A stretch of DNA of 64,000 bases from Cyanobacteria bacterium M_surface_10_m2_119 (lineage in GTDB: Bacteria > Cyanobacteriota > Cyanobacteriia > PCC-6307 > Cyanobiaceae). Shown here one piece after another: positions 51,158 through 60,635 of the stretch. Each line of letters begins with the position of its first letter. Position 1 is the stretch's first letter. Under the pieces are notes generated by a model, which saw nothing but the letters and a program-made list of their open reading frames with translations, did not search any database and was not told where the DNA came from. The DNA is taken from contig VGPU01000002.1 of the NCBI GenBank assembly GCA_016882525.1, forward strand, positions 50,552 to 114,551, in the 5' to 3' direction. Made by a program: the position numbers and the translations under genes.

Positions 51158-52177
51158 CTAGAAGCGCACGCGGGGGTCGAGCAGGGCCACCAGCAGATCC
51201 ACGCTGACGGTGACCAGCACCACCAGAGCGGCCACGACCACCACGATGCCCTGCACCAGCGGATAGTCGCGCTGGGCGATCGCCTCCTGCAGGCGGGCGG
51301 CGATGCCCGGCCAGGAGTAGGTGACCTCGATCAGCAGGGCGCCGCCGATCAGCGAGGCCACGGTGATGCCGGTGATCGTGAGCACGGGCAGCAGGGCATT
51401 GGGCAGGGCATGGCGCAGCACCACCTGGCGCTCGCCGATGCCCCGGCTGCGGGCCGCTTCCACGTAGTCGGAGGCCAGGGCCCGGCGGAGGTTGAGGCGC
51501 AGGGCGTTGGTGAAGATGCCGCTGAGCAGCAGTGCCAGGGTGCCGGCGGGCAGCGCCAGATGGCGCAGGGTGCCGCTCAGCTGCTGCCAGCTGCCGGCCC
51601 GCAGGCTGTCCAGCAGATAGAAGCCGCTGCCGGTCGGTGGCAGCAGCGTGGGCGGAAAGCGCCCTCCCACGGGCAGCCAGCCCAGCCAGACGGCGAAGAC
51701 CAGCTGCACCACCATCGCGGCCCAGAACGGCGGCAGGGCGTAGGTGCCGATTCCGTAGAGCCGGCCTGCCAGGTCAAGGCGGCCCTCTGGCCGGGCGATG
51801 CCGCTGAAGCCCACCGCCAGCCCGAGCACGGCCGCCAGCAGGAGGGCCGTCAGCCCCAGCTCCAGGCTGGCCGGCAGGCTGGTGCCGATGATCGCCGTCA
51901 CCGGCTCCTGGTTGGTGAGGGAGGCGCCCAGGTTGCCGTGCAGCAGATCGGCCAGGAACTGCCCGTATTGCACCAGCAGAGGGCGATCCAGCCCCAGTTG
52001 ACTGCGCAGGGCGGCCCGGGCCGCCTCCGGAGCCCGGGTGCCCAGCAGGGCATCGATCGGGTCGCCGGGGGCCACCCGTAGCAGCAGGAACACCAGGCTG
52101 GCGATCAGCCAGAGCATCAGCGGCGCCAGGGCCAGCCGGGCGGCCAGGTAGCGCAGCAGGGCGCGGCGGCGGCTCAT
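51158..52177 (-). CDS. ABC transporter permease, DppB/OppB family
   Basis: VAPGDPIDALLGTRAPEAARAALRSQLGLDRPLLVQYGQFLADLLHGNLGASL; EAARSRGIGERQVVLRHALPNALLPVLT. Confidence 0.92.
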   Translation of the reverse strand: MSRRRALLRYLAARLALAPLMLWLIASLVFLLLRVAPGDPIDALLGTRAPEAARAALRSQLGLDRPLLVQYGQFLADLLHGNLGASLTNQEPVTAIIGTSLPASLELGLTALLLAAVLGLAVGFSGIARPEGRLDLAGRLYGIGTYALPPFWAAMVVQLVFAVWLGWLPVGGRFPPTLLPPTGSGFYLLDSLRAGSWQQLSGTLRHLALPAGTLALLLSGIFTNALRLNLRRALASDYVEAARSRGIGERQVVLRHALPNALLPVLTITGITVASLIGGALLIEVTYSWPGIAARLQEAIAQRDYPLVQGIVVVVAALVVLVTVSVDLLVALLDPRVRF

Positions 52178-53799
52178 GGCTTCACCGTCCCCGTCCGGGG
52201 CTGCAGGCTGAGGTCGCGCAGGATCAGGCGGCCCGAGCCGTCGAAGCGCAACTGGCTCACGTGCGGGCGGGCCCAGGCCCGCGGCGCCACCAGCCAGAGC
52301 GGCAGGTAGGGGCTGGCGGCCGCCGTGCGGCGCTGCACCTGCCGCAGCAGCGCCGTGCGTGCGGGGCCGGCGATGCGGCTGCTGCGCTGCAGATCGTTCA
52401 CCAGCCCCGGGGCAGTCCAGAAGCTGCCGCTGGCCGCACTGGCGCCCGCCAGGCAGCGGTCTCCCGCAGCCTGGTCGCAGTCGAGCAGGGGGCTGAGGTA
52501 GTTGTCGGCATCGGGGAAGTCCCCCATCCAGTCGAGCAGGATCATCGGGAAGTTGCCATCGCCCAGCTGGCGGTAGGCCGTGGTGGCCTCCATGCCGGTG
52601 ATCTCCAGGGTCACGCAGTCGCCGAGGTCGCGGCGCAGCTGGGCCTGCCAGGTGAGGGCGAAGAGGCGGTCGGCGGGGATGTTGGAGCGGAAGGTGAGCG
52701 GCAGTGTGAGCCGGCTCCCGTCGCAGTAGCCCGCCTGGCGGTAGAGCGCCCGTGCCCGGTCGGGGTCGTAGGCGGGCCAGGCCTCCGGATCGGAGCCGGG
52801 CAGGGTGGGCGGCACCAGATCGCGCAGGGGCGGGCGCAGGTCGCGGGTCACCCGGGCGCTGATGGTCGGCCGATCGAGGCTGTGGGCGACCGCCAGGCGC
52901 AGGCGTTGGTCGTTGAAGGGGGGGCGGTCGGTGAGCAGGGTGAGATAGCCGATCTCCAGCGCCGGGCCCGAGCCCTCGCGCAGTTCGCCCCGCTGGGCCA
53001 GGGCCTGCAGGGAGCTCTGCTGGTCGCCCTCGATGCTGGTGGAGAGCAGCACGTCGATCTCGCCGCTGCGCAGGGCGCCGTAGAGGGCGGTGGAGTTGCT
53101 GAGGGTGACCAGGTCGATGCCGCTGTTGGCGGGCCGGCGGCCCCAGTAGCCGGCGAAGGGCACGAGGCGCTGCTGCTGGGTGCTGTAGAAGCTGAGCTGG
53201 TAGGGGCCCGTGCCCACGAAGCGGTTGTTCAGAAAGCCCTTGCGGTGCTGCCGGTAGGCGGTGGGGGAGAGGGGGGTGAGATTGACGGCGCTGAGCAGCT
53301 GGGGCAGGGGGCTGTAGGGCCGCTTCAGCTCCAGTTCCAGCTCCAGCGGTGCCACCCTGCGCACCGCCCGAACCCGGTCGCCCAGCAGGTAGCTGAGCTT
53401 GCCGATCGCTATGAAGCGCTCGAGGGTGAACACCATGGCGGCGGCATCGAAAGGCGTGCCGTCGTGAAAGCGAACCCCGGCTCTCAGGGGGATGCGGGCC
53501 CGGGTGCCATCGGCGCTGAGACGGGGGAGGGCCGTGGCCAGCTGGGGGCGCGGACGGCCGTCGGCTCCGATCGTGTAGAGGGTGTCACCGAGGGCGCTGA
53601 GCACCTGCATCGCGCCGATGCTGTAGGTCTGCGCCGGGTCGACCGAATCAATGCGGCTGCGGGTGCCCACCACCAGCTTTCCAGGGGGGCGGGAGGGCTG
53701 GCAGCCCTGAAGCAACCATCCGCCGAGGATCAGCAGGGTGATCGACAGCCTCAGCGGCCGGAACAACGGAATCAGGGAATGGAGATGGCCGCCATTCAA
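52174..53799 (-). CDS. ABC transporter substrate-binding protein, family 5 (DppA/OppA)
   Basis: LVVGTRSRIDSVDPAQTYSIGAMQVLSALGDTLYTIG; lipobox-like LLQGC. Confidence 0.9.
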   Translation of the reverse strand: MNGGHLHSLIPLFRPLRLSITLLILGGWLLQGCQPSRPPGKLVVGTRSRIDSVDPAQTYSIGAMQVLSALGDTLYTIGADGRPRPQLATALPRLSADGTRARIPLRAGVRFHDGTPFDAAAMVFTLERFIAIGKLSYLLGDRVRAVRRVAPLELELELKRPYSPLPQLLSAVNLTPLSPTAYRQHRKGFLNNRFVGTGPYQLSFYSTQQQRLVPFAGYWGRRPANSGIDLVTLSNSTALYGALRSGEIDVLLSTSIEGDQQSSLQALAQRGELREGSGPALEIGYLTLLTDRPPFNDQRLRLAVAHSLDRPTISARVTRDLRPPLRDLVPPTLPGSDPEAWPAYDPDRARALYRQAGYCDGSRLTLPLTFRSNIPADRLFALTWQAQLRRDLGDCVTLEITGMEATTAYRQLGDGNFPMILLDWMGDFPDADNYLSPLLDCDQAAGDRCLAGASAASGSFWTAPGLVNDLQRSSRIAGPARTALLRQVQRRTAAASPYLPLWLVAPRAWARPHVSQLRFDGSGRLILRDLSLQPRTGTVKP

Positions 53800-54008
53800 G
53801 GGCGATGGGGCCGCTCGGGACGCACGTGCTGCAGGGAAATTTCAAACACCTCGGAGCCTTGGCGGGCCAGGGGCCAGCGGCGGAGCCAGCAGCGGTTCTG
53901 GCGGTCGTCGACGCCGATCACCTGATACAGGTGGTCATCAGCCTCGAGCCGGACGCAGTCCCCCTGGCTGGGTGGGGGCGTGGAGCTGGCGCAGGTGAGG
54001 GCGGTCAT
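53796..54008 (-). CDS. small hypothetical protein (70 aa)
   Basis: ATG at 54008; MTALTCASSTPPPSQGDCVRLEADDHLYQVIGVDDRQNRCWLRRWPLARQGSEVFEISLQHVRPERPHRP; ATGA overlap with binding-protein gene. Confidence 0.6.
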   Translation of the reverse strand: MTALTCASSTPPPSQGDCVRLEADDHLYQVIGVDDRQNRCWLRRWPLARQGSEVFEISLQHVRPERPHRP

Positions 54009-54204
54009 GGGTCGTGAAGGCAGAGATGGCCGGGCGGCCTGTCGGAGAGAAATGGCGATGGCCAGCTGGGCAGGGACCTTAAGAATTGCTTTCGATCTCC
54101 CACCACTGTGACGCCTGGCAGGCCCATGGCGCCAGTGCATGGGGATTTGCCGATCTGATGGCGGCGATCAGCTGCCCGGGTTAGGGGGCCTGAGGGCCCG
54201 CAGC

Positions 54205-55566
54205 TCAGAGGGTGCGCAGGCAGGCTTCGACGCCCTGCACCTCGGGCAGGGCGTCGATGGCCTCCAGGGCCTGGCGGAAGCGCGCCTCCAGCACCTCGTG
54301 GGTGATCACGACGATTTCGGCAGCCTCACCCGCCGCTTCGAACTGCACGATCGACTGGATGGAGACGCCGGCGTCGCCGAAGCAGCTGCCGATCCTGCCA
54401 ATCACGCCGGGCTGGTCGCTGGCCCGCAGGCGCACGTAGTTGCGATGGCTGGTGTGCTGGCTGTCAACCAGGCGGCATTGGCGCCAGCTGCCGGCGGCCA
54501 GCAGGGGATCGAGGCCGGCCCCCTGGGCCTGGCCGCAGGCCTGGCGGATGCCGGCGATGTTGAGGATGTCGGCCACCACCGCTGATGCGGTGGGCCCCGC
54601 TCCAGCCCCTGGGCCATAGAACATGACCTGGCCCACCGGATCGCCTTCCACCAGGATGGCGTTGTTCACCCCGTTCACTCCGGCCAGGGGATGGCTGCGC
54701 GGCACCAGGGTGGGGTGCACGTGCACATCGAGCCACTGGGTGGAGCCGTCACTGCGCTCGGAGTCACTGCCTGCAGAGGTGCTGGCGCCTGAACCCTCGC
54801 CGGCGATGCGCTGGGAGACGGCCAGCAGTTTCACCACGAAACCCAGCTTGTCGGCATAGGCCACATCCCGGCTGTCGAGCCGGTCGATGCCCTCGGTGGG
54901 GATTGCGGCACGGGGAACGGCCCCGCCGTAGGCCAGGGCCGTCAGGATGGTGATCTTGTCAGCGGCGTCTCCGCCCTGCACGTCGGCCGCCGGGTCGGCC
55001 TCGGCATAGCCGAGACGCTGGGCATCTGCCAGCACAGCTCCGTAGTCGGCCCCCTCCGCCGCCATGCGGCTGAGGATGTAGTTGGTCGTTCCGTTGATGA
55101 TGCCGCTCACCCGCTCGATGCGGTTGGCTCCGAGCGACTGCTTGAGGGGCTCGATGATCGGGATGCCGCCACCCACGGCCGCCTCCAGCAGCACGTACAC
55201 CCCCTGGGCGGCGGCGGCGGCGGCGGCGGCGATCTCCTCGCCGTAGCGGGCGATCACGGCCTTGTTGGCGGTGACCACGGGCTTGCCGGCGGCAATCGCC
55301 CGCAGGATCAGGGAGCGGGCCGGCTCAAGGCCTCCCATCACCTCCACCACGATGTCGACCGACGGGTCGTCGACCACGGCCTGGGGATCGGTGGTGAGCA
55401 GGTCGGCGGCCAGGGGCACGGGCCGCGGCCGTTGCAGATCACGCACGGCGACCCGCCGCAGTTCCAGCTCGGCCACCAGGGGATGGCGCCCCTCCGGGGT
55501 ACCCAGGATGCCGGCCACGCCTGCCCCCACCGTTCCGAGGCCGAGCAAGCCGATGCCGATGGTCAT
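54205..55566 (-). CDS. hom: homoserine dehydrogenase
   Basis: IGLLGLGTVGAGVAGIL, GIINGTTNYILSRM, C-terminal ACT domain. Confidence 0.95.
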   Translation of the reverse strand: MTIGIGLLGLGTVGAGVAGILGTPEGRHPLVAELELRRVAVRDLQRPRPVPLAADLLTTDPQAVVDDPSVDIVVEVMGGLEPARSLILRAIAAGKPVVTANKAVIARYGEEIAAAAAAAAQGVYVLLEAAVGGGIPIIEPLKQSLGANRIERVSGIINGTTNYILSRMAAEGADYGAVLADAQRLGYAEADPAADVQGGDAADKITILTALAYGGAVPRAAIPTEGIDRLDSRDVAYADKLGFVVKLLAVSQRIAGEGSGASTSAGSDSERSDGSTQWLDVHVHPTLVPRSHPLAGVNGVNNAILVEGDPVGQVMFYGPGAGAGPTASAVVADILNIAGIRQACGQAQGAGLDPLLAAGSWRQCRLVDSQHTSHRNYVRLRASDQPGVIGRIGSCFGDAGVSIQSIVQFEAAGEAAEIVVITHEVLEARFRQALEAIDALPEVQGVEACLRTL

Positions 55567-55623
55567 GCGCTGGGGGTGAGCAGTGCGCCGATCCTAGAAA
55601 TCGGTGCGTCGCCGGCCGGCCGC

Positions 55624-56058
55624 TCAGGCCGCCAGCGCCTGGGCCTGGGCCTGCATCATCCGCAGGATGTTGAGGAAGCCATTGGCTCGCGAGGGAGTGA
55701 GGCTGGCCTGCAGCCCGGTGGCGGCGATGAAGGCTGGATCGATGGCGGCAGCCTGCTCCGGGTTCAACCCCTCCATCCCCTCGATCAGCAGGGCCAGCAG
55801 GCCCTTGGTGATCGCCGCGTCGGAATCACCCCGCCAGTGCAGGTGGCCATCCACCAGCTGTCCCACCACATACACCTGGGAGACGCACCCCTTCACCTTG
55901 AAGGCATCGTTGCGAAACTCCTCCGGCAGCGGCTCCAGCTTCTTGGCCAGCCAAAGCACGTATTCGTAGCGGCGTTTGGGATCGGCGGTGCCGGCCAGCC
56001 GTTCAACGATCCGGTCTAAGGCCTCACTGCCGGTGGCGATGGAGTCGGGAGCGGCCAT
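55624..56058 (-). CDS. sufE: SufE family Fe-S assembly protein
   Basis: VKGCVSQVYVVGQLVDGHLHWRGDSDAAITKGLLALL. Confidence 0.9.
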   Translation of the reverse strand: MAAPDSIATGSEALDRIVERLAGTADPKRRYEYVLWLAKKLEPLPEEFRNDAFKVKGCVSQVYVVGQLVDGHLHWRGDSDAAITKGLLALLIEGMEGLNPEQAAAIDPAFIAATGLQASLTPSRANGFLNILRMMQAQAQALAA

Positions 56059-56126
56059 CGGGTGAGACGTCCTTGTGCGGAACGATTGGGGAATGAACGG
56101 GGCGGGGGATGGGGCCAGAGATCGTC

Positions 56127-56642
56127 TCAACGGCTCCGCTGCCGCCAGGCCAGCACCCCGGCCGCGCTCAGGCTGAGACCCAGCAGCAGGCCGGTTCCCA
56201 GCAGAGGAGAGCGTTCGCGCAGCCAGCCCGGCGTGCGCGCCGGGTTCGCCATGGCACTGGACGGACTGGGGGAAGAGGCGCCGGCAGCATCCGTCGATTC
56301 GGCCAGTTCGAGGTAGTCGCGGTGGCCGGGGCCCGCATCCACCTGCACCTCCCAGTCGGCCTCGGCCTGGCGGGGCAGGGTGAAGCGCAGGCTGCCGCTG
56401 GTGTCGGTGCGGCCCAGCTCGATCGGGTCGCCGCCGCCAGGGGGGATCAGGCGCACGGTTGCCTCCTGGGCCGGTTCACCATTGCCGAAACGGCTCTGGA
56501 GGAGCAGTTCCCCCTTGAACGCCTGGTTGAGGGCGGAGAGGCGTTCGAGGCTGCTTTCCAGGGCGTGGCTGCGGGCGGGACCTGATGGCAGTACGGCCAG
56601 CGCTCCAGCGGCAGCCAGGCTCAGACAGAAATGCAGTCGCAT
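56127..56642 (-). CDS. secreted, C-terminally anchored protein; weakly NikL/CbiL-like
   Basis: Signal peptide then SHALESSLERLSALNQAFKGELLLQSRFGNGEPAQEATVRLIPPGG, beta-sandwich-like, C-terminal TM. Confidence 0.55.
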   Translation of the reverse strand: MRLHFCLSLAAAGALAVLPSGPARSHALESSLERLSALNQAFKGELLLQSRFGNGEPAQEATVRLIPPGGGDPIELGRTDTSGSLRFTLPRQAEADWEVQVDAGPGHRDYLELAESTDAAGASSPSPSSAMANPARTPGWLRERSPLLGTGLLLGLSLSAAGVLAWRQRSR

Positions 56643-56671
56643 CGTCGGCAGCAGGTGAGCAGGGGGAAAGG

Positions 56672-56908
56672 TCAGCGGTCCTGCCAGCGGCTCTCCCGGG
56701 ATTTGCCGGCCTGCACCATCCGCACCACCGTGCTCACCATCAGGGAGAGGGCATCGTGGGCGTCACCCCGGGCTTCGAGCTCGGCAGCCAGCACCCGATC
56801 AGCAGCCGAGGGGGCGGGGGCGGCAGGGGAGGACGACAGATTCAAGGGCGACGCAGCAGCGCTGCTGGGATCTTCGCAAATCTGCGCCGCCTGCGGGGAG
56901 GGTGGCAA
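56672..56908 (-). CDS. small hypothetical protein
   Basis: 78 aa ORF; VLAAELEARGDAHDALSLMVSTVVRMVQAGKSRES helical C-terminal half. Confidence 0.45.
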   Translation of the reverse strand: MPPSPQAAQICEDPSSAAASPLNLSSSPAAPAPSAADRVLAAELEARGDAHDALSLMVSTVVRMVQAGKSRESRWQDR

Positions 56909-56929
56909 GCCTTGTTCACAGCGGCGTCT

Positions 56930-57532
56930 TCAGCGCTGCTCGGAGGTTGCCAGCCAGGTGGTGCCCAGCTCGTTCACCCAGCCCTGCAGGGGGATATCCC
57001 AGGGATCGCGGGGCAGGCTCTCGGCCAGGCAGGCCCGCGGCAGCACGGCCAGGGTGGGCACCTGGCGCCAGGGCGCCTGGCTGCGCAAGCGGTCGTACCA
57101 GCCGCCGCCGTAGCCCAGCCGGATCCCCCGGTGATCGATCGCCAGGGCCGGGATCAGCAGCAGGTCGATCGCTGCGGCGGGGAGAGCCGGGCCGGTGCCG
57201 CTGGGGGCAGGGATGCCACAGGCATCGGCAGCCAGGGGGTCGCCTGGCTGCCAGGGGAGGTAGTGGAGCTGGCCCCCGTTCACGGCCGGCAGGGCGAGTC
57301 CTGGGCGCAGCCGGGGCAGGGCGGAAGCCAGGGGGAGCAGGTCGGCCTCCCCCGGCAGGGGCACGTAGAGCCCCACCCGGCCGCTGCCCGGCAGGGAGCC
57401 CAGCAGTGCCGCCACCTGGGCGCGCAGCTGCTGATTCACGGCGGGTTGCCCCTCGCGGCGCATGCACCGGTAGTGCTGGCGCAGCTCCCTCTTCCGGGTG
57501 CGCCGCTCGGTGGCTGGTGGCTCCTGGCTCAT
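56930..57532 (-). CDS. 5-formyltetrahydrofolate cyclo-ligase
   Basis: ALAIDHRGIRLGYGGGWYDRLRS motif. Confidence 0.9.
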   Translation of the reverse strand: MSQEPPATERRTRKRELRQHYRCMRREGQPAVNQQLRAQVAALLGSLPGSGRVGLYVPLPGEADLLPLASALPRLRPGLALPAVNGGQLHYLPWQPGDPLAADACGIPAPSGTGPALPAAAIDLLLIPALAIDHRGIRLGYGGGWYDRLRSQAPWRQVPTLAVLPRACLAESLPRDPWDIPLQGWVNELGTTWLATSEQR

Positions 57533-57999
57533 CGCTGAAACCAGCCGGTGAGGGCTGCGGCCAGGGCATCGGCGGCATCGTCGGGTCGGGGCGGCTGCTC
57601 CAGGCCGAGCTCCCGCATCACCGCCGCCAGCACGTCGTCCTTGTCGGCATGGCCATTGCCGGTGAGGGCCTGCTTGATCTGCATGGGGGGGAATTCGGCG
57701 ATCTCCACCCCCAGGCGGGCCAGGGTCATCAGCAGCACGCCGCGGGCCTGCACGACGGCGATCGTGGTGCTGGAGCGATAGAAGAAGAACTTTTCCACCA
57801 CCGCCAGCTGGGGCCGCCAGGTGCGCACCAACAGCCGCAGGTCGCGGGCGATCTCCACCATCCGGGCGCCTTCGCTCTGCCCCGGATCGGTGCGGATGAT
57901 GCCGCAGTCCAGCAGCCGCTGGGCGCGGCTGGCCGGCTCGATCTCAATCACCCCATAGCCCACCCGGGCCAGGCCAGGGTCGATGCCGAGGATGCGCAT
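57529..57999 (-). CDS. ruvC: Holliday junction resolvase RuvC
   Basis: MRILGIDPGLARVGYGVIE, VEKFFFYRSSTTIAVVQARGVLL. Confidence 0.95.
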   Translation of the reverse strand: MRILGIDPGLARVGYGVIEIEPASRAQRLLDCGIIRTDPGQSEGARMVEIARDLRLLVRTWRPQLAVVEKFFFYRSSTTIAVVQARGVLLMTLARLGVEIAEFPPMQIKQALTGNGHADKDDVLAAVMRELGLEQPPRPDDAADALAAALTGWFQR

Positions 58000-58030
58000 C
58001 AGGGGAACCCCATCCGTTCCCCGGGTCGCA

Positions 58031-59119
58031 TCAGGCCGCCAGGGCCAGTTCGAAGGCGCTGCGGTCGCTCGGTTCGCCGCGCTCGAACACCTTGCAGAAC
58101 ACCTTCACCACCCGATCGCCCGAATCGATCTGCTCGAGGGGATCCTTGCGCAGGCGGTGGCGCAGGCAGCAGGCGGCCACGCGGGCCACGTCGTCTTCCG
58201 ACACTTCGGTGCGACCCTCAAAGGAGGCCAGGGCGCGGGCGGCGCGGTTGGTGACGATGTCACCGCGCAGGCCATCCACATCCAGCTCACCGCAGATGGC
58301 GGAGATGCGGATGCGCAGGTCATCGTCGATCTGCACCTGGGGGAGCCGCTGCTGGGCCTCCACCACCCGGGCCTGCAGGGCGTCCTGGTTGCCCTGTACC
58401 GCGTTGTTGAAGCTGTCGGGGTCGTTGTCAAACGCCGTGCGCTGATCCACCACCTGCACGCGCAGTTCGGGATCGCGCACGGTGCGCACCTCCACGCTCA
58501 TGCCGAAGCGATCCAGCAGCTGCGGGCGCAGTTCGCCCTCCTCCGGGTTGCCAGAGCCGATCAGCACGAAGCGGGCCGGGTGGCGCACGCTCACGCCCTC
58601 GCGCTCCACGGTGTTCCAGCCGGAGGCGGCCGAATCGAGCAGCACGTCGACGAGGTGGTCGTCGAGCAGGTTTACCTCATCCACGTAGAGCAGGCCGCGG
58701 TTGGCCTTGGCCAGCAGGCCGGGTTCAAACGCCCGCACGCCCTCGCTCAGGGCCTTCTCGATGTCGATCGTGCCGCAGAGGCGGTCTTCCGTGGCACCCA
58801 GGGGCAGGTCCACCATCGGCACCTGGCGCTGCTCGATCGGCAGCTGCTCGCCGTGCTCGGCCCGCTGACGCACTTCGCTGCTCTGCAGGTCCGGGTCGCT
58901 GGGGGAGCTGTTGTAGGGGTCGCCCGCCACCACGTCGATCTCGGGCAGGAGATCGGCCAGGGCCCGGATCGTGGTGCTCTTGCCCGTGCCCCGGTCACCC
59001 ATGATCATCACGCCGCCGATGCGCGGATCGATCACGTTCAGCAGCAGGGCCAGTTTCATCTCCTCCTGGCCCACGATGGCGGTGAAGGGGAAGACCCTGC
59101 GCTTGCGGGCTGGTGTCAC
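58031..59119 (-). CDS. chlI: magnesium chelatase ATPase subunit I
   Basis: FPFTAIVGQEEMKLALLLNVIDPRIGGVMIMGDRGTGKSTTIRAL; GTG start 59119. Confidence 0.95.
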   Translation of the reverse strand: MTPARKRRVFPFTAIVGQEEMKLALLLNVIDPRIGGVMIMGDRGTGKSTTIRALADLLPEIDVVAGDPYNSSPSDPDLQSSEVRQRAEHGEQLPIEQRQVPMVDLPLGATEDRLCGTIDIEKALSEGVRAFEPGLLAKANRGLLYVDEVNLLDDHLVDVLLDSAASGWNTVEREGVSVRHPARFVLIGSGNPEEGELRPQLLDRFGMSVEVRTVRDPELRVQVVDQRTAFDNDPDSFNNAVQGNQDALQARVVEAQQRLPQVQIDDDLRIRISAICGELDVDGLRGDIVTNRAARALASFEGRTEVSEDDVARVAACCLRHRLRKDPLEQIDSGDRVVKVFCKVFERGEPSDRSAFELALAA

Positions 59120-59162
59120 TGGCTGGGAGCGGGCACAGGGGCGGATTCTTTCACAGACGCTC

Positions 59163-60635
59163 TCACTGGCGGGCCGTCCCCTGGGGCGCCGAAGGGGCGG
59201 GAGCGGGCACCGGCAGCAGGCTGAGCACCTGGGGTGGGGTGGCATCGGCGGGGTAGATCAGCCGCACCCGCAGCTGGCGGGTGGCTCCGGGCGCCAGGCT
59301 CACGGTGCCCAGCGGCGGGCTCTGGTCGCCGGCCCGCTGCACCAGATGGAACCGCCGCCGCGAGGAGGGCCGGCCGCCGGGGCCGTCGAGACCGCTCACC
59401 TCCACCGGTCCGCGGAACATCACCGCCTGGGCGGGCTTGACGTTGAAGCGCAGGCCGCCCTGGGGCTGATCGGCCTTGAGGGGAGATTCCAGGGCCAGTT
59501 GCAGCTGCACCGGGCTGCTGCCGGTGTTGCGCAGGGGGATCGTGAGGTCGTATTCCACGCCGTAGTTGCCGTGGGCGGCCCAGGCGGTGCCGGGATAGAA
59601 GGCCTTGAGCTCAGCGGTCTGCACCTTGGCGGTTCCCAGGGTGCCGCGCTCCAGGGAGGCGATCGGCCAGGAAATCGGGGCCGCCGCGGCGCTCAGCCAC
59701 CGCTGGCCGGGATCGGTGATCGTGCCGCGCCACACGCTGCCGATCTGCACCCCGCTCACGCGCGAGTACACCATCCGGCCGCTGGCCCCGCGGGGGGTGG
59801 GCTGGTGTTCCTTGGGGCTGAGGTCGCCATCGAGCAGCTGGCTCCAGGTGGCCGGCGGCGGCGGGCTGGTGTTCGGGCCGAAGGCGGCGAGGGTCGCCAG
59901 GCTGAGGGGGCCGTCGCTCTGCAGGCGCAGCTGCAGGTTGCGGCCGTTGAGCAGGGGATCGAGACCGCGCACCGGCAGGGGCAGCATCAGCAGGGTGGTG
60001 GGCTGGCCGGGGGCGAGGGTCCAGCTGCCGGGCAGTTCCGGACTGGAGCGGCGCATCAGCAGCTCGGTGGCCACGCGGCTGCCCGGGCCCGACCAGGCCG
60101 GGCTGGTGCTCTCGGCCAGCAGCGGGGGCAGGGGCAGGAAGGGGGCGCCGGCCATGGCCGGATCGAGCGACTGGGAGAGAGCGGTGGATCCCCCCAGCAG
60201 CCGCAGGTTCACGGGGCGGTTACCCCGGGGCTGGGCCACCACCGCCAGCCAGAGGGTGGAGTCGAAGGTTTCCGGCTTGCCGGCGAACACGTGGTGGCTG
60301 AAGAGGTCGAAGCGGCCGTCGAGGGCCACATCGAGATGGGCCGCCGGCACACCCCGGCCCGCGGCCGGGAAGGTGGAGAGCAGGATGCCGGGGCCCCGGA
60401 TCAGTTCCGGGTTGTTGTCGTTGACGACCAGCACCGGATCGAGGCCGCCGGGGAGGGGAGCCACCGTCTGGCGTCGCAACACCACGGCCGGGGCTGGCGC
60501 AGGCGTGGCGGCGGCTGGCGTGGTTGCCGCAGGGGCTGCCTGGGCCCTGCCGGGCAGGGCTGTGGTCAGCAGGGGAATGGCGGCCGCGGCAGAGAGGAAA
60601 GGCAGCAGCATCGGTCGGAAGCTGGAGGATGTCAT
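59163..60635 (-). CDS. DUF3370-like secreted protein
   Basis: Signal peptide; RQTVAPLPGGLDPVLVVNDNNPELIRGPGILLSTFP typical of cyanobacterial DUF3370. Confidence 0.75.
   Translation of the reverse strand: MTSSSFRPMLLPFLSAAAAIPLLTTALPGRAQAAPAATTPAAATPAPAPAVVLRRQTVAPLPGGLDPVLVVNDNNPELIRGPGILLSTFPAAGRGVPAAHLDVALDGRFDLFSHHVFAGKPETFDSTLWLAVVAQPRGNRPVNLRLLGGSTALSQSLDPAMAGAPFLPLPPLLAESTSPAWSGPGSRVATELLMRRSSPELPGSWTLAPGQPTTLLMLPLPVRGLDPLLNGRNLQLRLQSDGPLSLATLAAFGPNTSPPPPATWSQLLDGDLSPKEHQPTPRGASGRMVYSRVSGVQIGSVWRGTITDPGQRWLSAAAAPISWPIASLERGTLGTAKVQTAELKAFYPGTAWAAHGNYGVEYDLTIPLRNTGSSPVQLQLALESPLKADQPQGGLRFNVKPAQAVMFRGPVEVSGLDGPGGRPSSRRRFHLVQRAGDQSPPLGTVSLAPGATRQLRVRLIYPADATPPQVLSLLPVPAPAPSAPQGTARQ

Noticed and set aside
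54009-54204. Candidate sRNA/terminator in the gap beside hom (GGGCCTGAGGGCCC hairpin)
   Set aside because: Short stem and no T-run on either strand; insufficient support
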